The notes under the pieces were generated by a model. It ran no database searches. It was not told the origin of the DNA and was given only the letters and a program-made list of their open reading frames with translations. Positions 35,718 to 43,336 of a stretch of DNA of 64,000 nucleotides are shown here, in pieces. Origin of the DNA: Leptospira licerasiae serovar Varillal str. VAR 010 (GTDB lineage Bacteria > Spirochaetota > Leptospiria > Leptospirales > Leptospiraceae); the NCBI RefSeq assembly GCF_000244755.1, contig NZ_AHOO02000007.1, positions 1-64,000 of the forward strand. The letters are read 5' to 3'. Each line of letters begins with the position of its first letter. Position 1 is the stretch's first letter. A program made the translations under genes and the position numbers.

Positions 35718-35763
35718 ATCAATTTTGGAAGGGAATAATACTTTTACATTTTAAATTTGATGG

Positions 35764-36171
35764 ATGGCTTTTATTGCTTCTATTCGAAATTTCCTAACTA
35801 AAGCGGTTCTATTTATCAAACACCTTTCGGGTTTTGTTGTCTTTCTCATCCAGATGCAAAGACTTTCATACCGATTATGGATTGGCAAATTAAAGTTCCA
35901 AACTGCTCCGCTCGCTCACATTATCGCTGTTTATTTCGATCCTGAAAAAATCAAAGATCCATATACACTGTCCATTGAAATTGAGCGTTCAATTAGGGAG
36001 CCATTCGAACGAATCCACGGATTTCCTCCTATCGTCATTTTCATTCCCGAAGGATTGTCGATTGAGACCGGATTCTTTGAAGACTTTGTTCGGTCTCTAA
36101 ATCCTAAACAGAGAAATGAATTCAAAAACGCTCTCTATAGAGCCAAGGACATTGAAATAGTTTCTGCCTAA
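35764..36171 (+). CDS. Hypothetical protein
   Basis: A 135-aa protein with a hydrophobic helix (FVVFLIQMQRL) near residue 30 and a compact alpha/beta remainder (PFERIHGFPPIVIFIPEGLSIE). Its stop shares one base with the start of the polyvalent protein. Family unknown. Confidence 0.55.
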   Translation: MAFIASIRNFLTKAVLFIKHLSGFVVFLIQMQRLSYRLWIGKLKFQTAPLAHIIAVYFDPEKIKDPYTLSIEIERSIREPFERIHGFPPIVIFIPEGLSIETGFFEDFVRSLNPKQRNEFKNALYRAKDIEIVSA

Positions 36172-38519
36172 TGCAAATTCTTTCTAAGGAGGATATAACT
36201 CCGGAACTTGCAGAGACGATCCTAGACAAGATCCACCTCGCTTTAACTAAGGAAAACCCCGATTGGCAAGAGATCGCCATGTCGGACGCGGTGACTGACG
36301 AGGATGAGAATTCTCTAAATTCATCGAGTAGGAACGCTCTGCATAAGGTTCTATTGTCTTCGGATAAGGAATTAGACAAAGAAGCAAAATTATCACTTTC
36401 AAAAGAGTTTAAGAAACTCAAATCCAATTTCTTATCTCAGTATTTAAAAGCTTGGGCAAATTACGAAATTGATCTACCCGTTGAAAAAGCATTTCTTCCT
36501 TACTTAGAATGTTTGGACGTTCAAAAATCCACTTTCACCGCTCAGATACAAACAGGACCGCGAAAGAAAATTCCAAATCTATCTTATAGAGGGCTAGAAA
36601 TCCTTTTACAGAGAAAGAAAGGTTCACCTATTTCCGGAACAGACTCGAAAGGGAAAGCTTGGCATAAAAGAACTTCATGTGATTTCGGAATCCTTGAAAG
36701 AAGTAAGCCAGATGGAGAAACGGATTCCATTGGTGTTTTTGTAGGCCCGAATCCTAATTCCGAAACGGTATTCGTTGTAAATGAAGTTCTTTCAGATACT
36801 ACTTTCGATGTTCACAAAGCGATTCTCGGTTTTAAAGATGAGAAAGAAGCTAGAACGGCTTACCTTTCTAGTTCAGATAAGACTGCAAAAGAGACCGGTT
36901 CTATCCTAAAACTCTCTTTCTCTCAATTCGTAAAATGGATTGAAATTGGAGATTTTTCCAAAGAGTTACAGAACCCAGAACTAGAAATAAGAAAATCAGA
37001 ATTACAGTGCCTTCGTTCATCCGTTGACTTGAGCGATACATTTCAATCAGGGCAAATCTATATTTCTAAATCGGCTTTGTCTGCTGAACTAGTCCGAAAA
37101 CCAATTCAAGTCCATACAAAACACGGAACCTACATTTCTAATCGGCTTGTGCGAAATGGTGAGCTCGAGCCTAAATCTGTTCCAAGAAGTATAGAAGAAC
37201 CTGTAAGTAAAAGAAAACGAGGAAGACCGAGTTTTCCTGAAGGTCACAGACGAGTTTGGAGCGATGGAAAAGAAAGGGAGAAAACGCAAACAGGATGGAA
37301 GTTAACTCGAGCATCCTCACAGGTCGGAGAAGTTGTACAGAAAACGAGAAAGAAGCGGGAAAGCGTACAGTCTAAGCCTTCGAAAGGAGAAACGGTTCCT
37401 CCGACTGCTCTTTCATTCTCACAAATAAGAACTATAAATCAGTACACAGATAAAAAGGATTACGATAGAAAACAAATCGAATCTTTAAAAGTTCGGATAG
37501 ATCAAGATGGCTATGACCCAGCTTTTCCAATCGTTGTCGATAAGAAAGACGGCGTTTGGACTGTCGTTGCGGGCCATCACAGATTCGAGGCTGTCAAAGA
37601 ACTCATTGAGGAAGGAAAACTACCATCCGTCTTTAAAATTCCCGTAGTTACAAAAGAATTCGCTTCCGAGAACAAAAGACTCGCCGCCCAGGTCGCAGAA
37701 AACCATAGGCGCAGCGTTTTACCAACCGATGAAGCAAAAGCCTACGGGAAAATGCAGGAGAATGGTTGGGACGCTAAAACTATATCGCAAGAACTTGGAA
37801 TTTCTGTTGGAGAAGTAAATAAGAGACTAGCTTTAAATAACCTAACTCCCGATCTATTTGCACTAGTTCAAAAGAAAGACAGATCCTTGCCTTTGGGTGT
37901 CGCTGAAACCATCGGCATGTTTGCCACTGACGCGAATGGTAAACCGAATTCTACGATTCAGATCAAAGCGTTTAAATGGTTTGTAGAGAACAGAAACAAA
38001 TATCCCGGAAAAGGTCCAGCGGTCGTCCAGGAATATATAAAAGAATTACAATCCGGCGAACTGGAGAATTTCGATTTTGATAACGTAGCTACAGATATTC
38101 AAAGAGAAGCCCTACGTTCAATCGAGTCTATGGACAAAGCAAAAGCGAATCAGAAAATGTTAAATGTCATGCTCGATTCTCTTTCCAAAAGTTACCAGCG
38201 GATCCTCGGGGATAATATAAATTCTCTTTCACAATCCACTATGAAAGAACTGGCCGCCTCTCTGGCTCTTACAGCAGAAAAAGGGGTAAATTCTTCATCA
38301 GTTCTTGGAAGATTGGACGTAATTATCCAAGATCTTTCGATTATTAAAGATTCTATTCAAAGCAAAATGAGAGAAATCGAAGCCAATGCTTCTATCCCGA
38401 CTTTGTTTGCTCGGTCTTTTCTTGCCGATATAGAATTTACAATCCAGCTTGCAGAGGAAATCCGGGTAGGTGAGAAAATTCAAATTCTAAAAGCAAGGTT
38501 ACAGAGTATTGCCGCATGA
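36171..38519 (+). CDS. Polyvalent protein: inorganic-pyrophosphatase-like plus ParB-like domains
   Basis: A 782-aa multidomain protein. Residues about 150-265 resemble the InPase domain of phage polyvalent proteins (KKGSPISGTDSKGKAW, DGETDSIGVFVGPNPNSETVFVVNE, FDVHKAILGFKDEKEARTAYL). A basic AT-hook-like spacer KRKRGRPS lies near 347. A ParB/Srx domain with HTH occupies about 415-555 (PIVVDKKDGVWTVVAGHHRFEAVKEL; WDAKTISQELGISVGEVNKRL), and the C-terminus is helical. Polyvalent proteins (described by Iyer, Aravind and colleagues) are thought to be injected with phage DNA to counter host defences. Coupled to the neighbours at both ends. Confidence 0.75.
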   Translation: MQILSKEDITPELAETILDKIHLALTKENPDWQEIAMSDAVTDEDENSLNSSSRNALHKVLLSSDKELDKEAKLSLSKEFKKLKSNFLSQYLKAWANYEIDLPVEKAFLPYLECLDVQKSTFTAQIQTGPRKKIPNLSYRGLEILLQRKKGSPISGTDSKGKAWHKRTSCDFGILERSKPDGETDSIGVFVGPNPNSETVFVVNEVLSDTTFDVHKAILGFKDEKEARTAYLSSSDKTAKETGSILKLSFSQFVKWIEIGDFSKELQNPELEIRKSELQCLRSSVDLSDTFQSGQIYISKSALSAELVRKPIQVHTKHGTYISNRLVRNGELEPKSVPRSIEEPVSKRKRGRPSFPEGHRRVWSDGKEREKTQTGWKLTRASSQVGEVVQKTRKKRESVQSKPSKGETVPPTALSFSQIRTINQYTDKKDYDRKQIESLKVRIDQDGYDPAFPIVVDKKDGVWTVVAGHHRFEAVKELIEEGKLPSVFKIPVVTKEFASENKRLAAQVAENHRRSVLPTDEAKAYGKMQENGWDAKTISQELGISVGEVNKRLALNNLTPDLFALVQKKDRSLPLGVAETIGMFATDANGKPNSTIQIKAFKWFVENRNKYPGKGPAVVQEYIKELQSGELENFDFDNVATDIQREALRSIESMDKAKANQKMLNVMLDSLSKSYQRILGDNINSLSQSTMKELAASLALTAEKGVNSSSVLGRLDVIIQDLSIIKDSIQSKMREIEANASIPTLFARSFLADIEFTIQLAEEIRVGEKIQILKARLQSIAA

Positions 38520-38740
38520 GTAAAGAAAGGAGTAATCGAATTCATCCGGAAGTCTTTGAACTTCGAGCTATATTTACAGAAGCCATAGCTTTCAATCAAC
38601 TCACGCACAATACTTTTGATACAATCTTTTCAGACATAGATAGGGTTTATAAAGAACGTGATAAATTTCGGAGATTTATCTCTAAACGAGAGTTACTTGG
38701 AGATTTTCAAAAGGAAGACCAATTTGGTGATCTGGATTAA
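38516..38740 (+). CDS. Small hypothetical protein
   Basis: A 74-aa charged helical protein (EVFELRAIFTEAIAFNQLTHNTFDTIF...RVYKERDKFRRFI). ATG overlaps the stop of the polyvalent gene by 4 bp, so translation is coupled. It could be a chaperone or partner of that protein; no family seen. Confidence 0.5.
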   Translation: MSKERSNRIHPEVFELRAIFTEAIAFNQLTHNTFDTIFSDIDRVYKERDKFRRFISKRELLGDFQKEDQFGDLD

Positions 38741-38757
38741 AATTCTTTTTCAATATT

Positions 38758-39249
38758 CTAATCTAAAAGCCCTGAATTTTTTGTAAGGTCCTCTGAAATT
38801 CTCAGAATACTCCCGATCGTAGTCGCTGCCTCATTTACGGATTGGTTTGGATCAGCACCGCTTAGAATTTTTCCAAATGCCATTTGGGACATTTGTTGAA
38901 AAACTAGCGTTTGATTTAGGTTTTTAAAATTGGAAAGAAACTCTTTCGTTTTATTTAAAATGTCTTCTATTATGTTACTAGCTTCTTCGATCGCTTTGTT
39001 CGGGTCAGCACCACTTAGGATTTTCCCAATTGCTATTTGAGATAATTGCTGAAATACTAGTGTTTGATTTAAGTCTTTAAACTTCGTCGCAAATTGTTTT
39101 GATTTACTCAAAATGGAATCAATTGTTTTCTTCGCCTGCTCGGTAGATTCTTGTTCACTAAGTCCACGATGTATTCCGTTATGGGTTAGTTGAGAAGCTT
39201 GTTGGAAAATGATTTGATCTAGCATGTTATTACCTCCGCAGCACGACAT
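38758..39249 (-). CDS. Three-repeat helical protein with CCGG N-terminus
   Basis: A 163-aa protein starting MSCCGGNN and built from three tandem repeats of about 50 residues. Repeats two and three are nearly identical (LNQTLVFQQLSQIAIGKIL, SGADPNKAIEEASNIIEDIL, then KTKEFLSNFKN); the first is diverged (LDQIIFQQASQLTHNG...). Transcribed against the flanking rightward genes, and a CCGCTA element lies 31 nt upstream on the same strand. The repeats suggest an oligomeric or virion-associated structural protein. Not recognised. Confidence 0.65.
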   Translation of the reverse strand: MSCCGGNNMLDQIIFQQASQLTHNGIHRGLSEQESTEQAKKTIDSILSKSKQFATKFKDLNQTLVFQQLSQIAIGKILSGADPNKAIEEASNIIEDILNKTKEFLSNFKNLNQTLVFQQMSQMAFGKILSGADPNQSVNEAATTIGSILRISEDLTKNSGLLD

Positions 39250-39331
39250 TTTTATTCACCTATTACCACTTTGATAGCGGACAAGATTCGTTCTGAAATT
39301 TTGTCTTTTCTCGTACGAAACAAAAGCAAAC

Positions 39332-39344
39332 AGAGCACTGCTCT
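39332..39344 (-). terminator. Short hairpin with T-rich tail on the minus strand
   Basis: On the minus strand AGAGC-AGT-GCTCT is followed by GTTTGCTTTTGTTT. It lies about 90 bp beyond the Cys-rich frame, so it may end the leftward tail-fibre transcript. The stem is only 5 bp. Confidence 0.35.
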
Positions 39345-39434
39345 AATTTCGGGATTAATTTCCACAGCATTTCGCAAGAGAGGCATATTCCCAATCTTTT
39401 AGAAGCAATCGAATCAATACTTTTAGGGAACTGG

Positions 39435-39821
39435 TCAGGCAAAGAACTGTCCTGGTATTGTGTATTCGTTTATAAGCTCCCAATTCATAAATCGGTAATG
39501 ATAAACTTTGTATTTTGTATACCAGTTTGGAATGTGACAGCTATTGCATGAATGAATACAGCAAGTTGAAATACAACACTGTACGAACTGACTTCCATCG
39601 AAGCAAAGAGTTAAGTGGGGTGTTTGAGTATATCCCGAAGGACAAGAAGGACATGTGAACCAAGGCCCTAAATTAAAACAGTGATTTAATCCTCCGCATA
39701 TATTACAGTCCGATACTATAGTCCCGTTGTCGATATGCTCACTAACAACATGCCATTCATCACCAATGGAATATGATCCCGAAGGAAATACATCATATCT
39801 ATCACTTCCTAAATTCCCCAC
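39435..39821 (-). CDS. Cys-rich tail-fibre extension, probably read by frameshift from the upstream gene
   Basis: A 128-residue frame with 12 Cys (CNICGGLNHC, CPSCPSGY, QCCISTCCIHSCNSC). The only start is a GTG at 39821 without ribosome site. The frame stays open upstream through PPNGPVSPISGASGHW, a fibre-like linker, back to the end of the tail gene 39872-40732. A -1 shift at CCCTTTC (minus strand of 39878-39884), or one missing G in the GGG run, joins the two into a product of about 432 aa ending in this domain. I therefore read it as the C-terminal receptor-facing part of the fibre rather than an independent gene. Confidence 0.55.
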   Translation of the reverse strand: MGNLGSDRYDVFPSGSYSIGDEWHVVSEHIDNGTIVSDCNICGGLNHCFNLGPWFTCPSCPSGYTQTPHLTLCFDGSQFVQCCISTCCIHSCNSCHIPNWYTKYKVYHYRFMNWELINEYTIPGQFFA

Positions 39822-39871
39822 CCAATGTCCTGATGCTCCCGAGATAGGGGAGACGGGTCCATTAGGTGGGG

Positions 39872-40732
39872 TTACCCGAAAGGGTACCAGTTTTCTCCGT
39901 TTTTACTCCAATACGCATATATTCCTTGGGTTCGAAATCTAATTTGTGTATCATCGAATCCAGGGCTTGGAGATGTTCGTAAGAACTGCTTTTGTTCCAT
40001 TCTTTGAAAAAGCCAGTTTATAGCATCCGCAAGTGATTCTTGGTTTAAGATTCCAGGATCTAAAGAAACATCAATCCCAATCAGTCCAGGGTCATATACT
40101 GGAAGAATTCTTTTTATTTCTGCAATCGGCCCGTCAATTACTGATCTTTTATATGAAAGTAATCCGATCCTTCCATTCGTTACTTCCGGAAGCCCGGGTG
40201 TGTTTACCCATTTCTCAAAAAGATTAATTCGATATGATTTTCTGGTCGGTCCTGTTCCAGGTTGGAATCTTTCGGACTCTGTATCCCAAAACATTAAGGT
40301 ACTCTGATCGGTTAGGGACTCTTCCAGTTGGATTTCAAATATTCCCTCTAAAGAACCTGAAGTGGGTGTAATGGAGACTTCAGGGAATCGAAATACTGCG
40401 TCCTGTCGGATAATGAGTCCTGACTCTACTGTAATAATCGTTGGGTTCGTATTTGGGATCTTGAATCCAATTGCAGTATCCGTTAGACGTCCTATAGTCG
40501 CGAGGAGGGCAGTAAGGAGAGCCGGAATTCCGGAATTCTCGGGGGTTGCTCCGGACAACCGATTTATATCCTCAGCTTTAATTTTTTGAAACTGGTTTTG
40601 GAAATATACTTTTACTTCGTTTCCGTTTAAGGGAATTTGGGTTTCGTTCGCCACAATTGGTATATTAACATTAGGTAAAATATCGGCTAATCCTAAAAAT
40701 TGTTCTTGAGTAGCATAAGCCCATTGATTCAT
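39872..40732 (-). CDS. Tail fibre/collar-like protein
   Basis: A 286-aa protein starting MNQWAYATQEQFLGLADILPN. Residues 40-170 contain SGATPENSGIPALLTALLATIGRLTD and a beta-rich part (PEVSITPTSGSLEGIFEIQLEE), as in phage tail-fibre N-terminal attachment regions. It ends TQGIYAYWSKNGENWYPFG, a typical fibre module in which the chain normally continues. It follows the baseplate genes in the leftward direction, separated from them by the + strand RiPP cassette, which fits a fibre gene. See 39435-39821 for the probable extension. Confidence 0.6.
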   Translation of the reverse strand: MNQWAYATQEQFLGLADILPNVNIPIVANETQIPLNGNEVKVYFQNQFQKIKAEDINRLSGATPENSGIPALLTALLATIGRLTDTAIGFKIPNTNPTIITVESGLIIRQDAVFRFPEVSITPTSGSLEGIFEIQLEESLTDQSTLMFWDTESERFQPGTGPTRKSYRINLFEKWVNTPGLPEVTNGRIGLLSYKRSVIDGPIAEIKRILPVYDPGLIGIDVSLDPGILNQESLADAINWLFQRMEQKQFLRTSPSPGFDDTQIRFRTQGIYAYWSKNGENWYPFG

Positions 40733-40782
40733 TATATTCTAAATTCTTGCATAATTTCGAAAAGTGAAGGATAAAAAATCTT

Positions 40783-41106
40783 ATGAAACCGCTAATTTTT
40801 GATTACGCAATATCTCAACAGGATACTCCTTGGCCAAATTTAAAGTACGATCGGGATCTAGGGTTGAATTTCGTAAACAATAATAAGTTCGTAGATTTGT
40901 TTTCTTCGTCGTCAGCTTTAATTACAAAAACAAATACTCGGAGAGAAACAGATGACGATTTACAATCAACAGATTCTATTAACTCAATATTTTACATAGC
41001 AACTAAGACGGACACAATTAAAGAGACAGATGATGAATTGAACAGTTTTCAGAAATCTTTATATTTATTAACCAAAACAGAACAGAGAAGAGAAGAAGAT
41101 GAATAA
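40783..41106 (+). CDS. Putative graspetide (omega-ester RiPP) precursor with three core repeats
   Basis: A 107-aa peptide: leader-like N-terminus (MKPLIFDYAISQQDTPWPN, residues 1-46) and three repeats at residues 48, 74 and 97, TKTNTRRETDDD, TKTDTIKETDDE and TKTEQRREEDE, the last at the very C-terminus. Each pairs a TxT hydroxyl cluster with a cluster of Glu/Asp four to eight residues later, the arrangement that ATP-grasp ligases of plesiocin/microviridin type convert into side-chain ester crosslinks. The next gene, overlapping by 8 bp, is such a ligase. Direct sequence evidence is the repeats and the pairing; crosslinking is inferred. AT-rich compared with flanking phage genes. Confidence 0.8.
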   Translation: MKPLIFDYAISQQDTPWPNLKYDRDLGLNFVNNNKFVDLFSSSSALITKTNTRRETDDDLQSTDSINSIFYIATKTDTIKETDDELNSFQKSLYLLTKTEQRREEDE

Positions 41107-42073
41107 TGTCCTTATCATCACGAATAAGGAAGATATCACTGTAGATTTTGTTATCAGTAGATTAATCGAATTGGGAGTAAATTATTTCAGATTTAATACT
41201 GAGGAAATAGGTTCGGAATTATCTATAAAGATACATTCTGTTAACTTTGGAATATCGATATATGACAATATAAAGAACAAAGAGATAAATTTATCCTATT
41301 TCGATTCGGTTTACTATAGAAGACCTAAGCTACCTATAATTCCAATTAATACAAGCCCAGGTGAAGCTTTGTTTTTATCGCAAGAAATAACTGTAATATT
41401 GGAATATGTGAATCTATCCTTAGCTAACAAGAAATGGCTAAATACAGTCTCCGATCTTAAGAGAGCGGAAAATAAATTAAATCAACTAAGAATTGCGAAG
41501 GAAATCGGATTCAATATTCCAGAATCTCTGGTTACGAACATCCCAGAAATAGCCCAAAAATTTATTTCAGATCAAATAAGTGCTATTATAAAGCCGCTAA
41601 AAGTTGGGCTGATAGAAGAACCTAATGCTAATTCAAAAATTGTTTATACAAATGAAATTAATGATAAATTTATAGCCAATATAGATAGAGTATCGGTTTT
41701 TCCTGTTTATATTCAAAGAAAGGTTGAAAAAGCATTCGACATTCGGGTAACTATTGTAGCCGAAGAAATTTTCGCTGTATCCATCGACTCACAGTCCAAT
41801 GAATATTCTAGAACGGATTGGAGAGCTGCAAAGGAAATTTTACCACATCAAAGCATTGATCTTCCGGAAAAAATACAGAAGTTCTGTTTTAGTATAATGA
41901 AATATTATAATCTTAATTTTGCAGCTATCGATTTGGTTCTAAGTAATGATGGGGAGTATTATTTTCTCGAAATAAATCCAAATGGTCAATGGGCATGGAT
42001 AGAGCAATTGACAAATTATCCAATTAGCCAGTCGATAGCAAATTTCTTAGTAATTAATAAGAATGAAAGATAG
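41099..42073 (+). CDS. MvdD-type ATP-grasp RiPP maturase (graspetide synthetase)
   Basis: A 324-aa enzyme of the ATP-grasp peptide-maturase family: N-terminal VLIITNKEDITVDFVISRLIELG, the signature YYRRPKLP near residue 78, a lysine-bearing lid (SAIIKPLKVG, about 161), FDIRVTIVAEEIFAVSID, and the metal-binding end AIDLVLSNDGEYYFLEINPNGQW (E291, N293). These enzymes phosphorylate Asp/Glu side chains of a precursor and let Thr/Ser or Lys attack, closing ester or amide rings. It overlaps the precursor by 8 bp and the next gene by 11 bp, so all three are coupled. Not known to me from Leptospira phages. Confidence 0.85.
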   Translation: MNNVLIITNKEDITVDFVISRLIELGVNYFRFNTEEIGSELSIKIHSVNFGISIYDNIKNKEINLSYFDSVYYRRPKLPIIPINTSPGEALFLSQEITVILEYVNLSLANKKWLNTVSDLKRAENKLNQLRIAKEIGFNIPESLVTNIPEIAQKFISDQISAIIKPLKVGLIEEPNANSKIVYTNEINDKFIANIDRVSVFPVYIQRKVEKAFDIRVTIVAEEIFAVSIDSQSNEYSRTDWRAAKEILPHQSIDLPEKIQKFCFSIMKYYNLNFAAIDLVLSNDGEYYFLEINPNGQWAWIEQLTNYPISQSIANFLVINKNER

Positions 42074-42704
42074 AATTTGCAAAAGTATAAACCTTATTTG
42101 GCCTTTGCTATTAGGGGAAAAGAATCATTATAATAAATTTTTAAGCGAAGATGCTCTGAAATCGAAAAGAATAAATGAAAAGGATGTAGATAGAGCTATT
42201 AAAATGTATGAATTGCAAAGAGATAGAATTAAGACAATTGAGTCTAAATCGATCGTATTTATTGGATTCTTTGCGAGTATAGTAGCAATTATAGGAATCG
42301 CAATAAGGGAAATTATTCAATTAAAGGATAAAAGCATTTCAGATTATATTTTAATGATACTTGCTGGCATATTAATGGCTTATACATCTATGATTATTTT
42401 GTATGCGATAAGGGCTCTAGAAAGAACAAGCTATAATAGCCTAGATGAAAATGATATTTTAGAAAGTGGTCAAAGGCAGAAATTCATTTCTATAATTAAT
42501 AAAGTAAAAAGAAATTATGATGCCATCAACGACAAAGTAGACTATATGAGTATGGCTCAAGAATTTGCAAAGAAGATTATTATATTAATTATCATTATAG
42601 CATTAATAATTATTATCTTTGGAATTATTCAATCAACGAAATTAGTAAGCTTAATTTATGAATATTATATTTACGAATCCGAAATATCTTCGTGGTTAAA
42701 ATAA
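42063..42704 (+). CDS. Membrane protein of the graspetide cassette (SLATT-like layout)
   Basis: A 213-aa protein. A soluble N-terminal helix (VDRAIKMYELQRDRIKTIESKS) leads to two TM helices (about residues 60-80 and 95-120, IVFIGFFASIVAIIGIAIREI and YILMILAGILMAYTSMIILYAI), then a cytoplasmic helical stretch and a very hydrophobic C-terminal TM (IIILIIIIALIIIIFGII). The layout is similar to SLATT-type membrane effectors and to small exporters or immunity proteins. It overlaps the ligase by 11 bp. It could be the target, exporter, sensor or effector of the modified peptide; the sequence does not decide. Confidence 0.65.
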   Translation: MKDRICKSINLIWPLLLGEKNHYNKFLSEDALKSKRINEKDVDRAIKMYELQRDRIKTIESKSIVFIGFFASIVAIIGIAIREIIQLKDKSISDYILMILAGILMAYTSMIILYAIRALERTSYNSLDENDILESGQRQKFISIINKVKRNYDAINDKVDYMSMAQEFAKKIIILIIIIALIIIIFGIIQSTKLVSLIYEYYIYESEISSWLK

Positions 42705-42731
42705 TTCGGATAAAAGAAAGGAAAAACAAGG

Positions 42732-43334
42732 CTATGAAGTGATGAAAATGCCGAAATAAACAATCGTCCCGGCCACTTTTATTCGATTGAGTTTTATAAA
42801 CAGTAAGCCTGATATTTTTGTTGGATCACTAGTCAGAACTAAAGTAAACCCCCGATCAGGTACTAGGATCGCAGAAACTCCCTTTGTCCCTGGACCAGGA
42901 CGAGCAATCTCCAAATCCAGTGCAGATACATCTGAAGCAAAACCAAACTCATCGGACCTTAAAACAAAGAAGTCAGGTGATGGAAAGATTTCGGAAATTT
43001 TAGGAGTGGTCGATTGATTGGATAGGACGTATCCAATAATATAACCTATAAATTCCTCATCACTTAGGCTAGCAGGCCGAGCAATCCCAAGAAGATCCGC
43101 CCAATCTTTTAGAAAAGTCGATTGTGCATTAGAAAGAGTAGAAGAGTTTGCAGCTAGTTCTTGGTATCTTAAATGCCATTCTAAGGCGTTGAAAATCGCT
43201 CCCTTATTAATATCGTTTATGTTTGTGATTGGATTAAATTCAGGACGAGAAGGATCAACGAATAGATCCTTGAAAGATGGATCTGTGGCGTTGAATTGAG
43301 GAAGATATTCAATAAGAAGGTTTTCTCTTTTCAT
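42732..43334 (-). CDS. Tail protein gpI/YmfQ-like (baseplate wedge)
   Basis: A 200-aa protein with an N-terminal IEYLPQFNATDPSFKDLF, a helical region resembling tail protein I family members (LSNAQSTFLKDWADLLGIARPASLSDEEFIGYIIGYVLSNQSTTPKI), and a hydrophobic beta end. Directly follows baseplate J with 2 bp between, the conserved J-I gene order of P2/Mu-like tails. The RiPP cassette begins just beyond it on the other strand. Confidence 0.7.
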   Translation of the reverse strand: MKRENLLIEYLPQFNATDPSFKDLFVDPSRPEFNPITNINDINKGAIFNALEWHLRYQELAANSSTLSNAQSTFLKDWADLLGIARPASLSDEEFIGYIIGYVLSNQSTTPKISEIFPSPDFFVLRSDEFGFASDVSALDLEIARPGPGTKGVSAILVPDRGFTLVLTSDPTKISGLLFIKLNRIKVAGTIVYFGIFITS

Positions 43335-43336
43335 TA

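Noticed and set aside
38000..38520. Integrase or recombinase within the C-terminus of the polyvalent protein
   Set aside because: The region is simply helical; no tyrosine or serine recombinase motif is visible.
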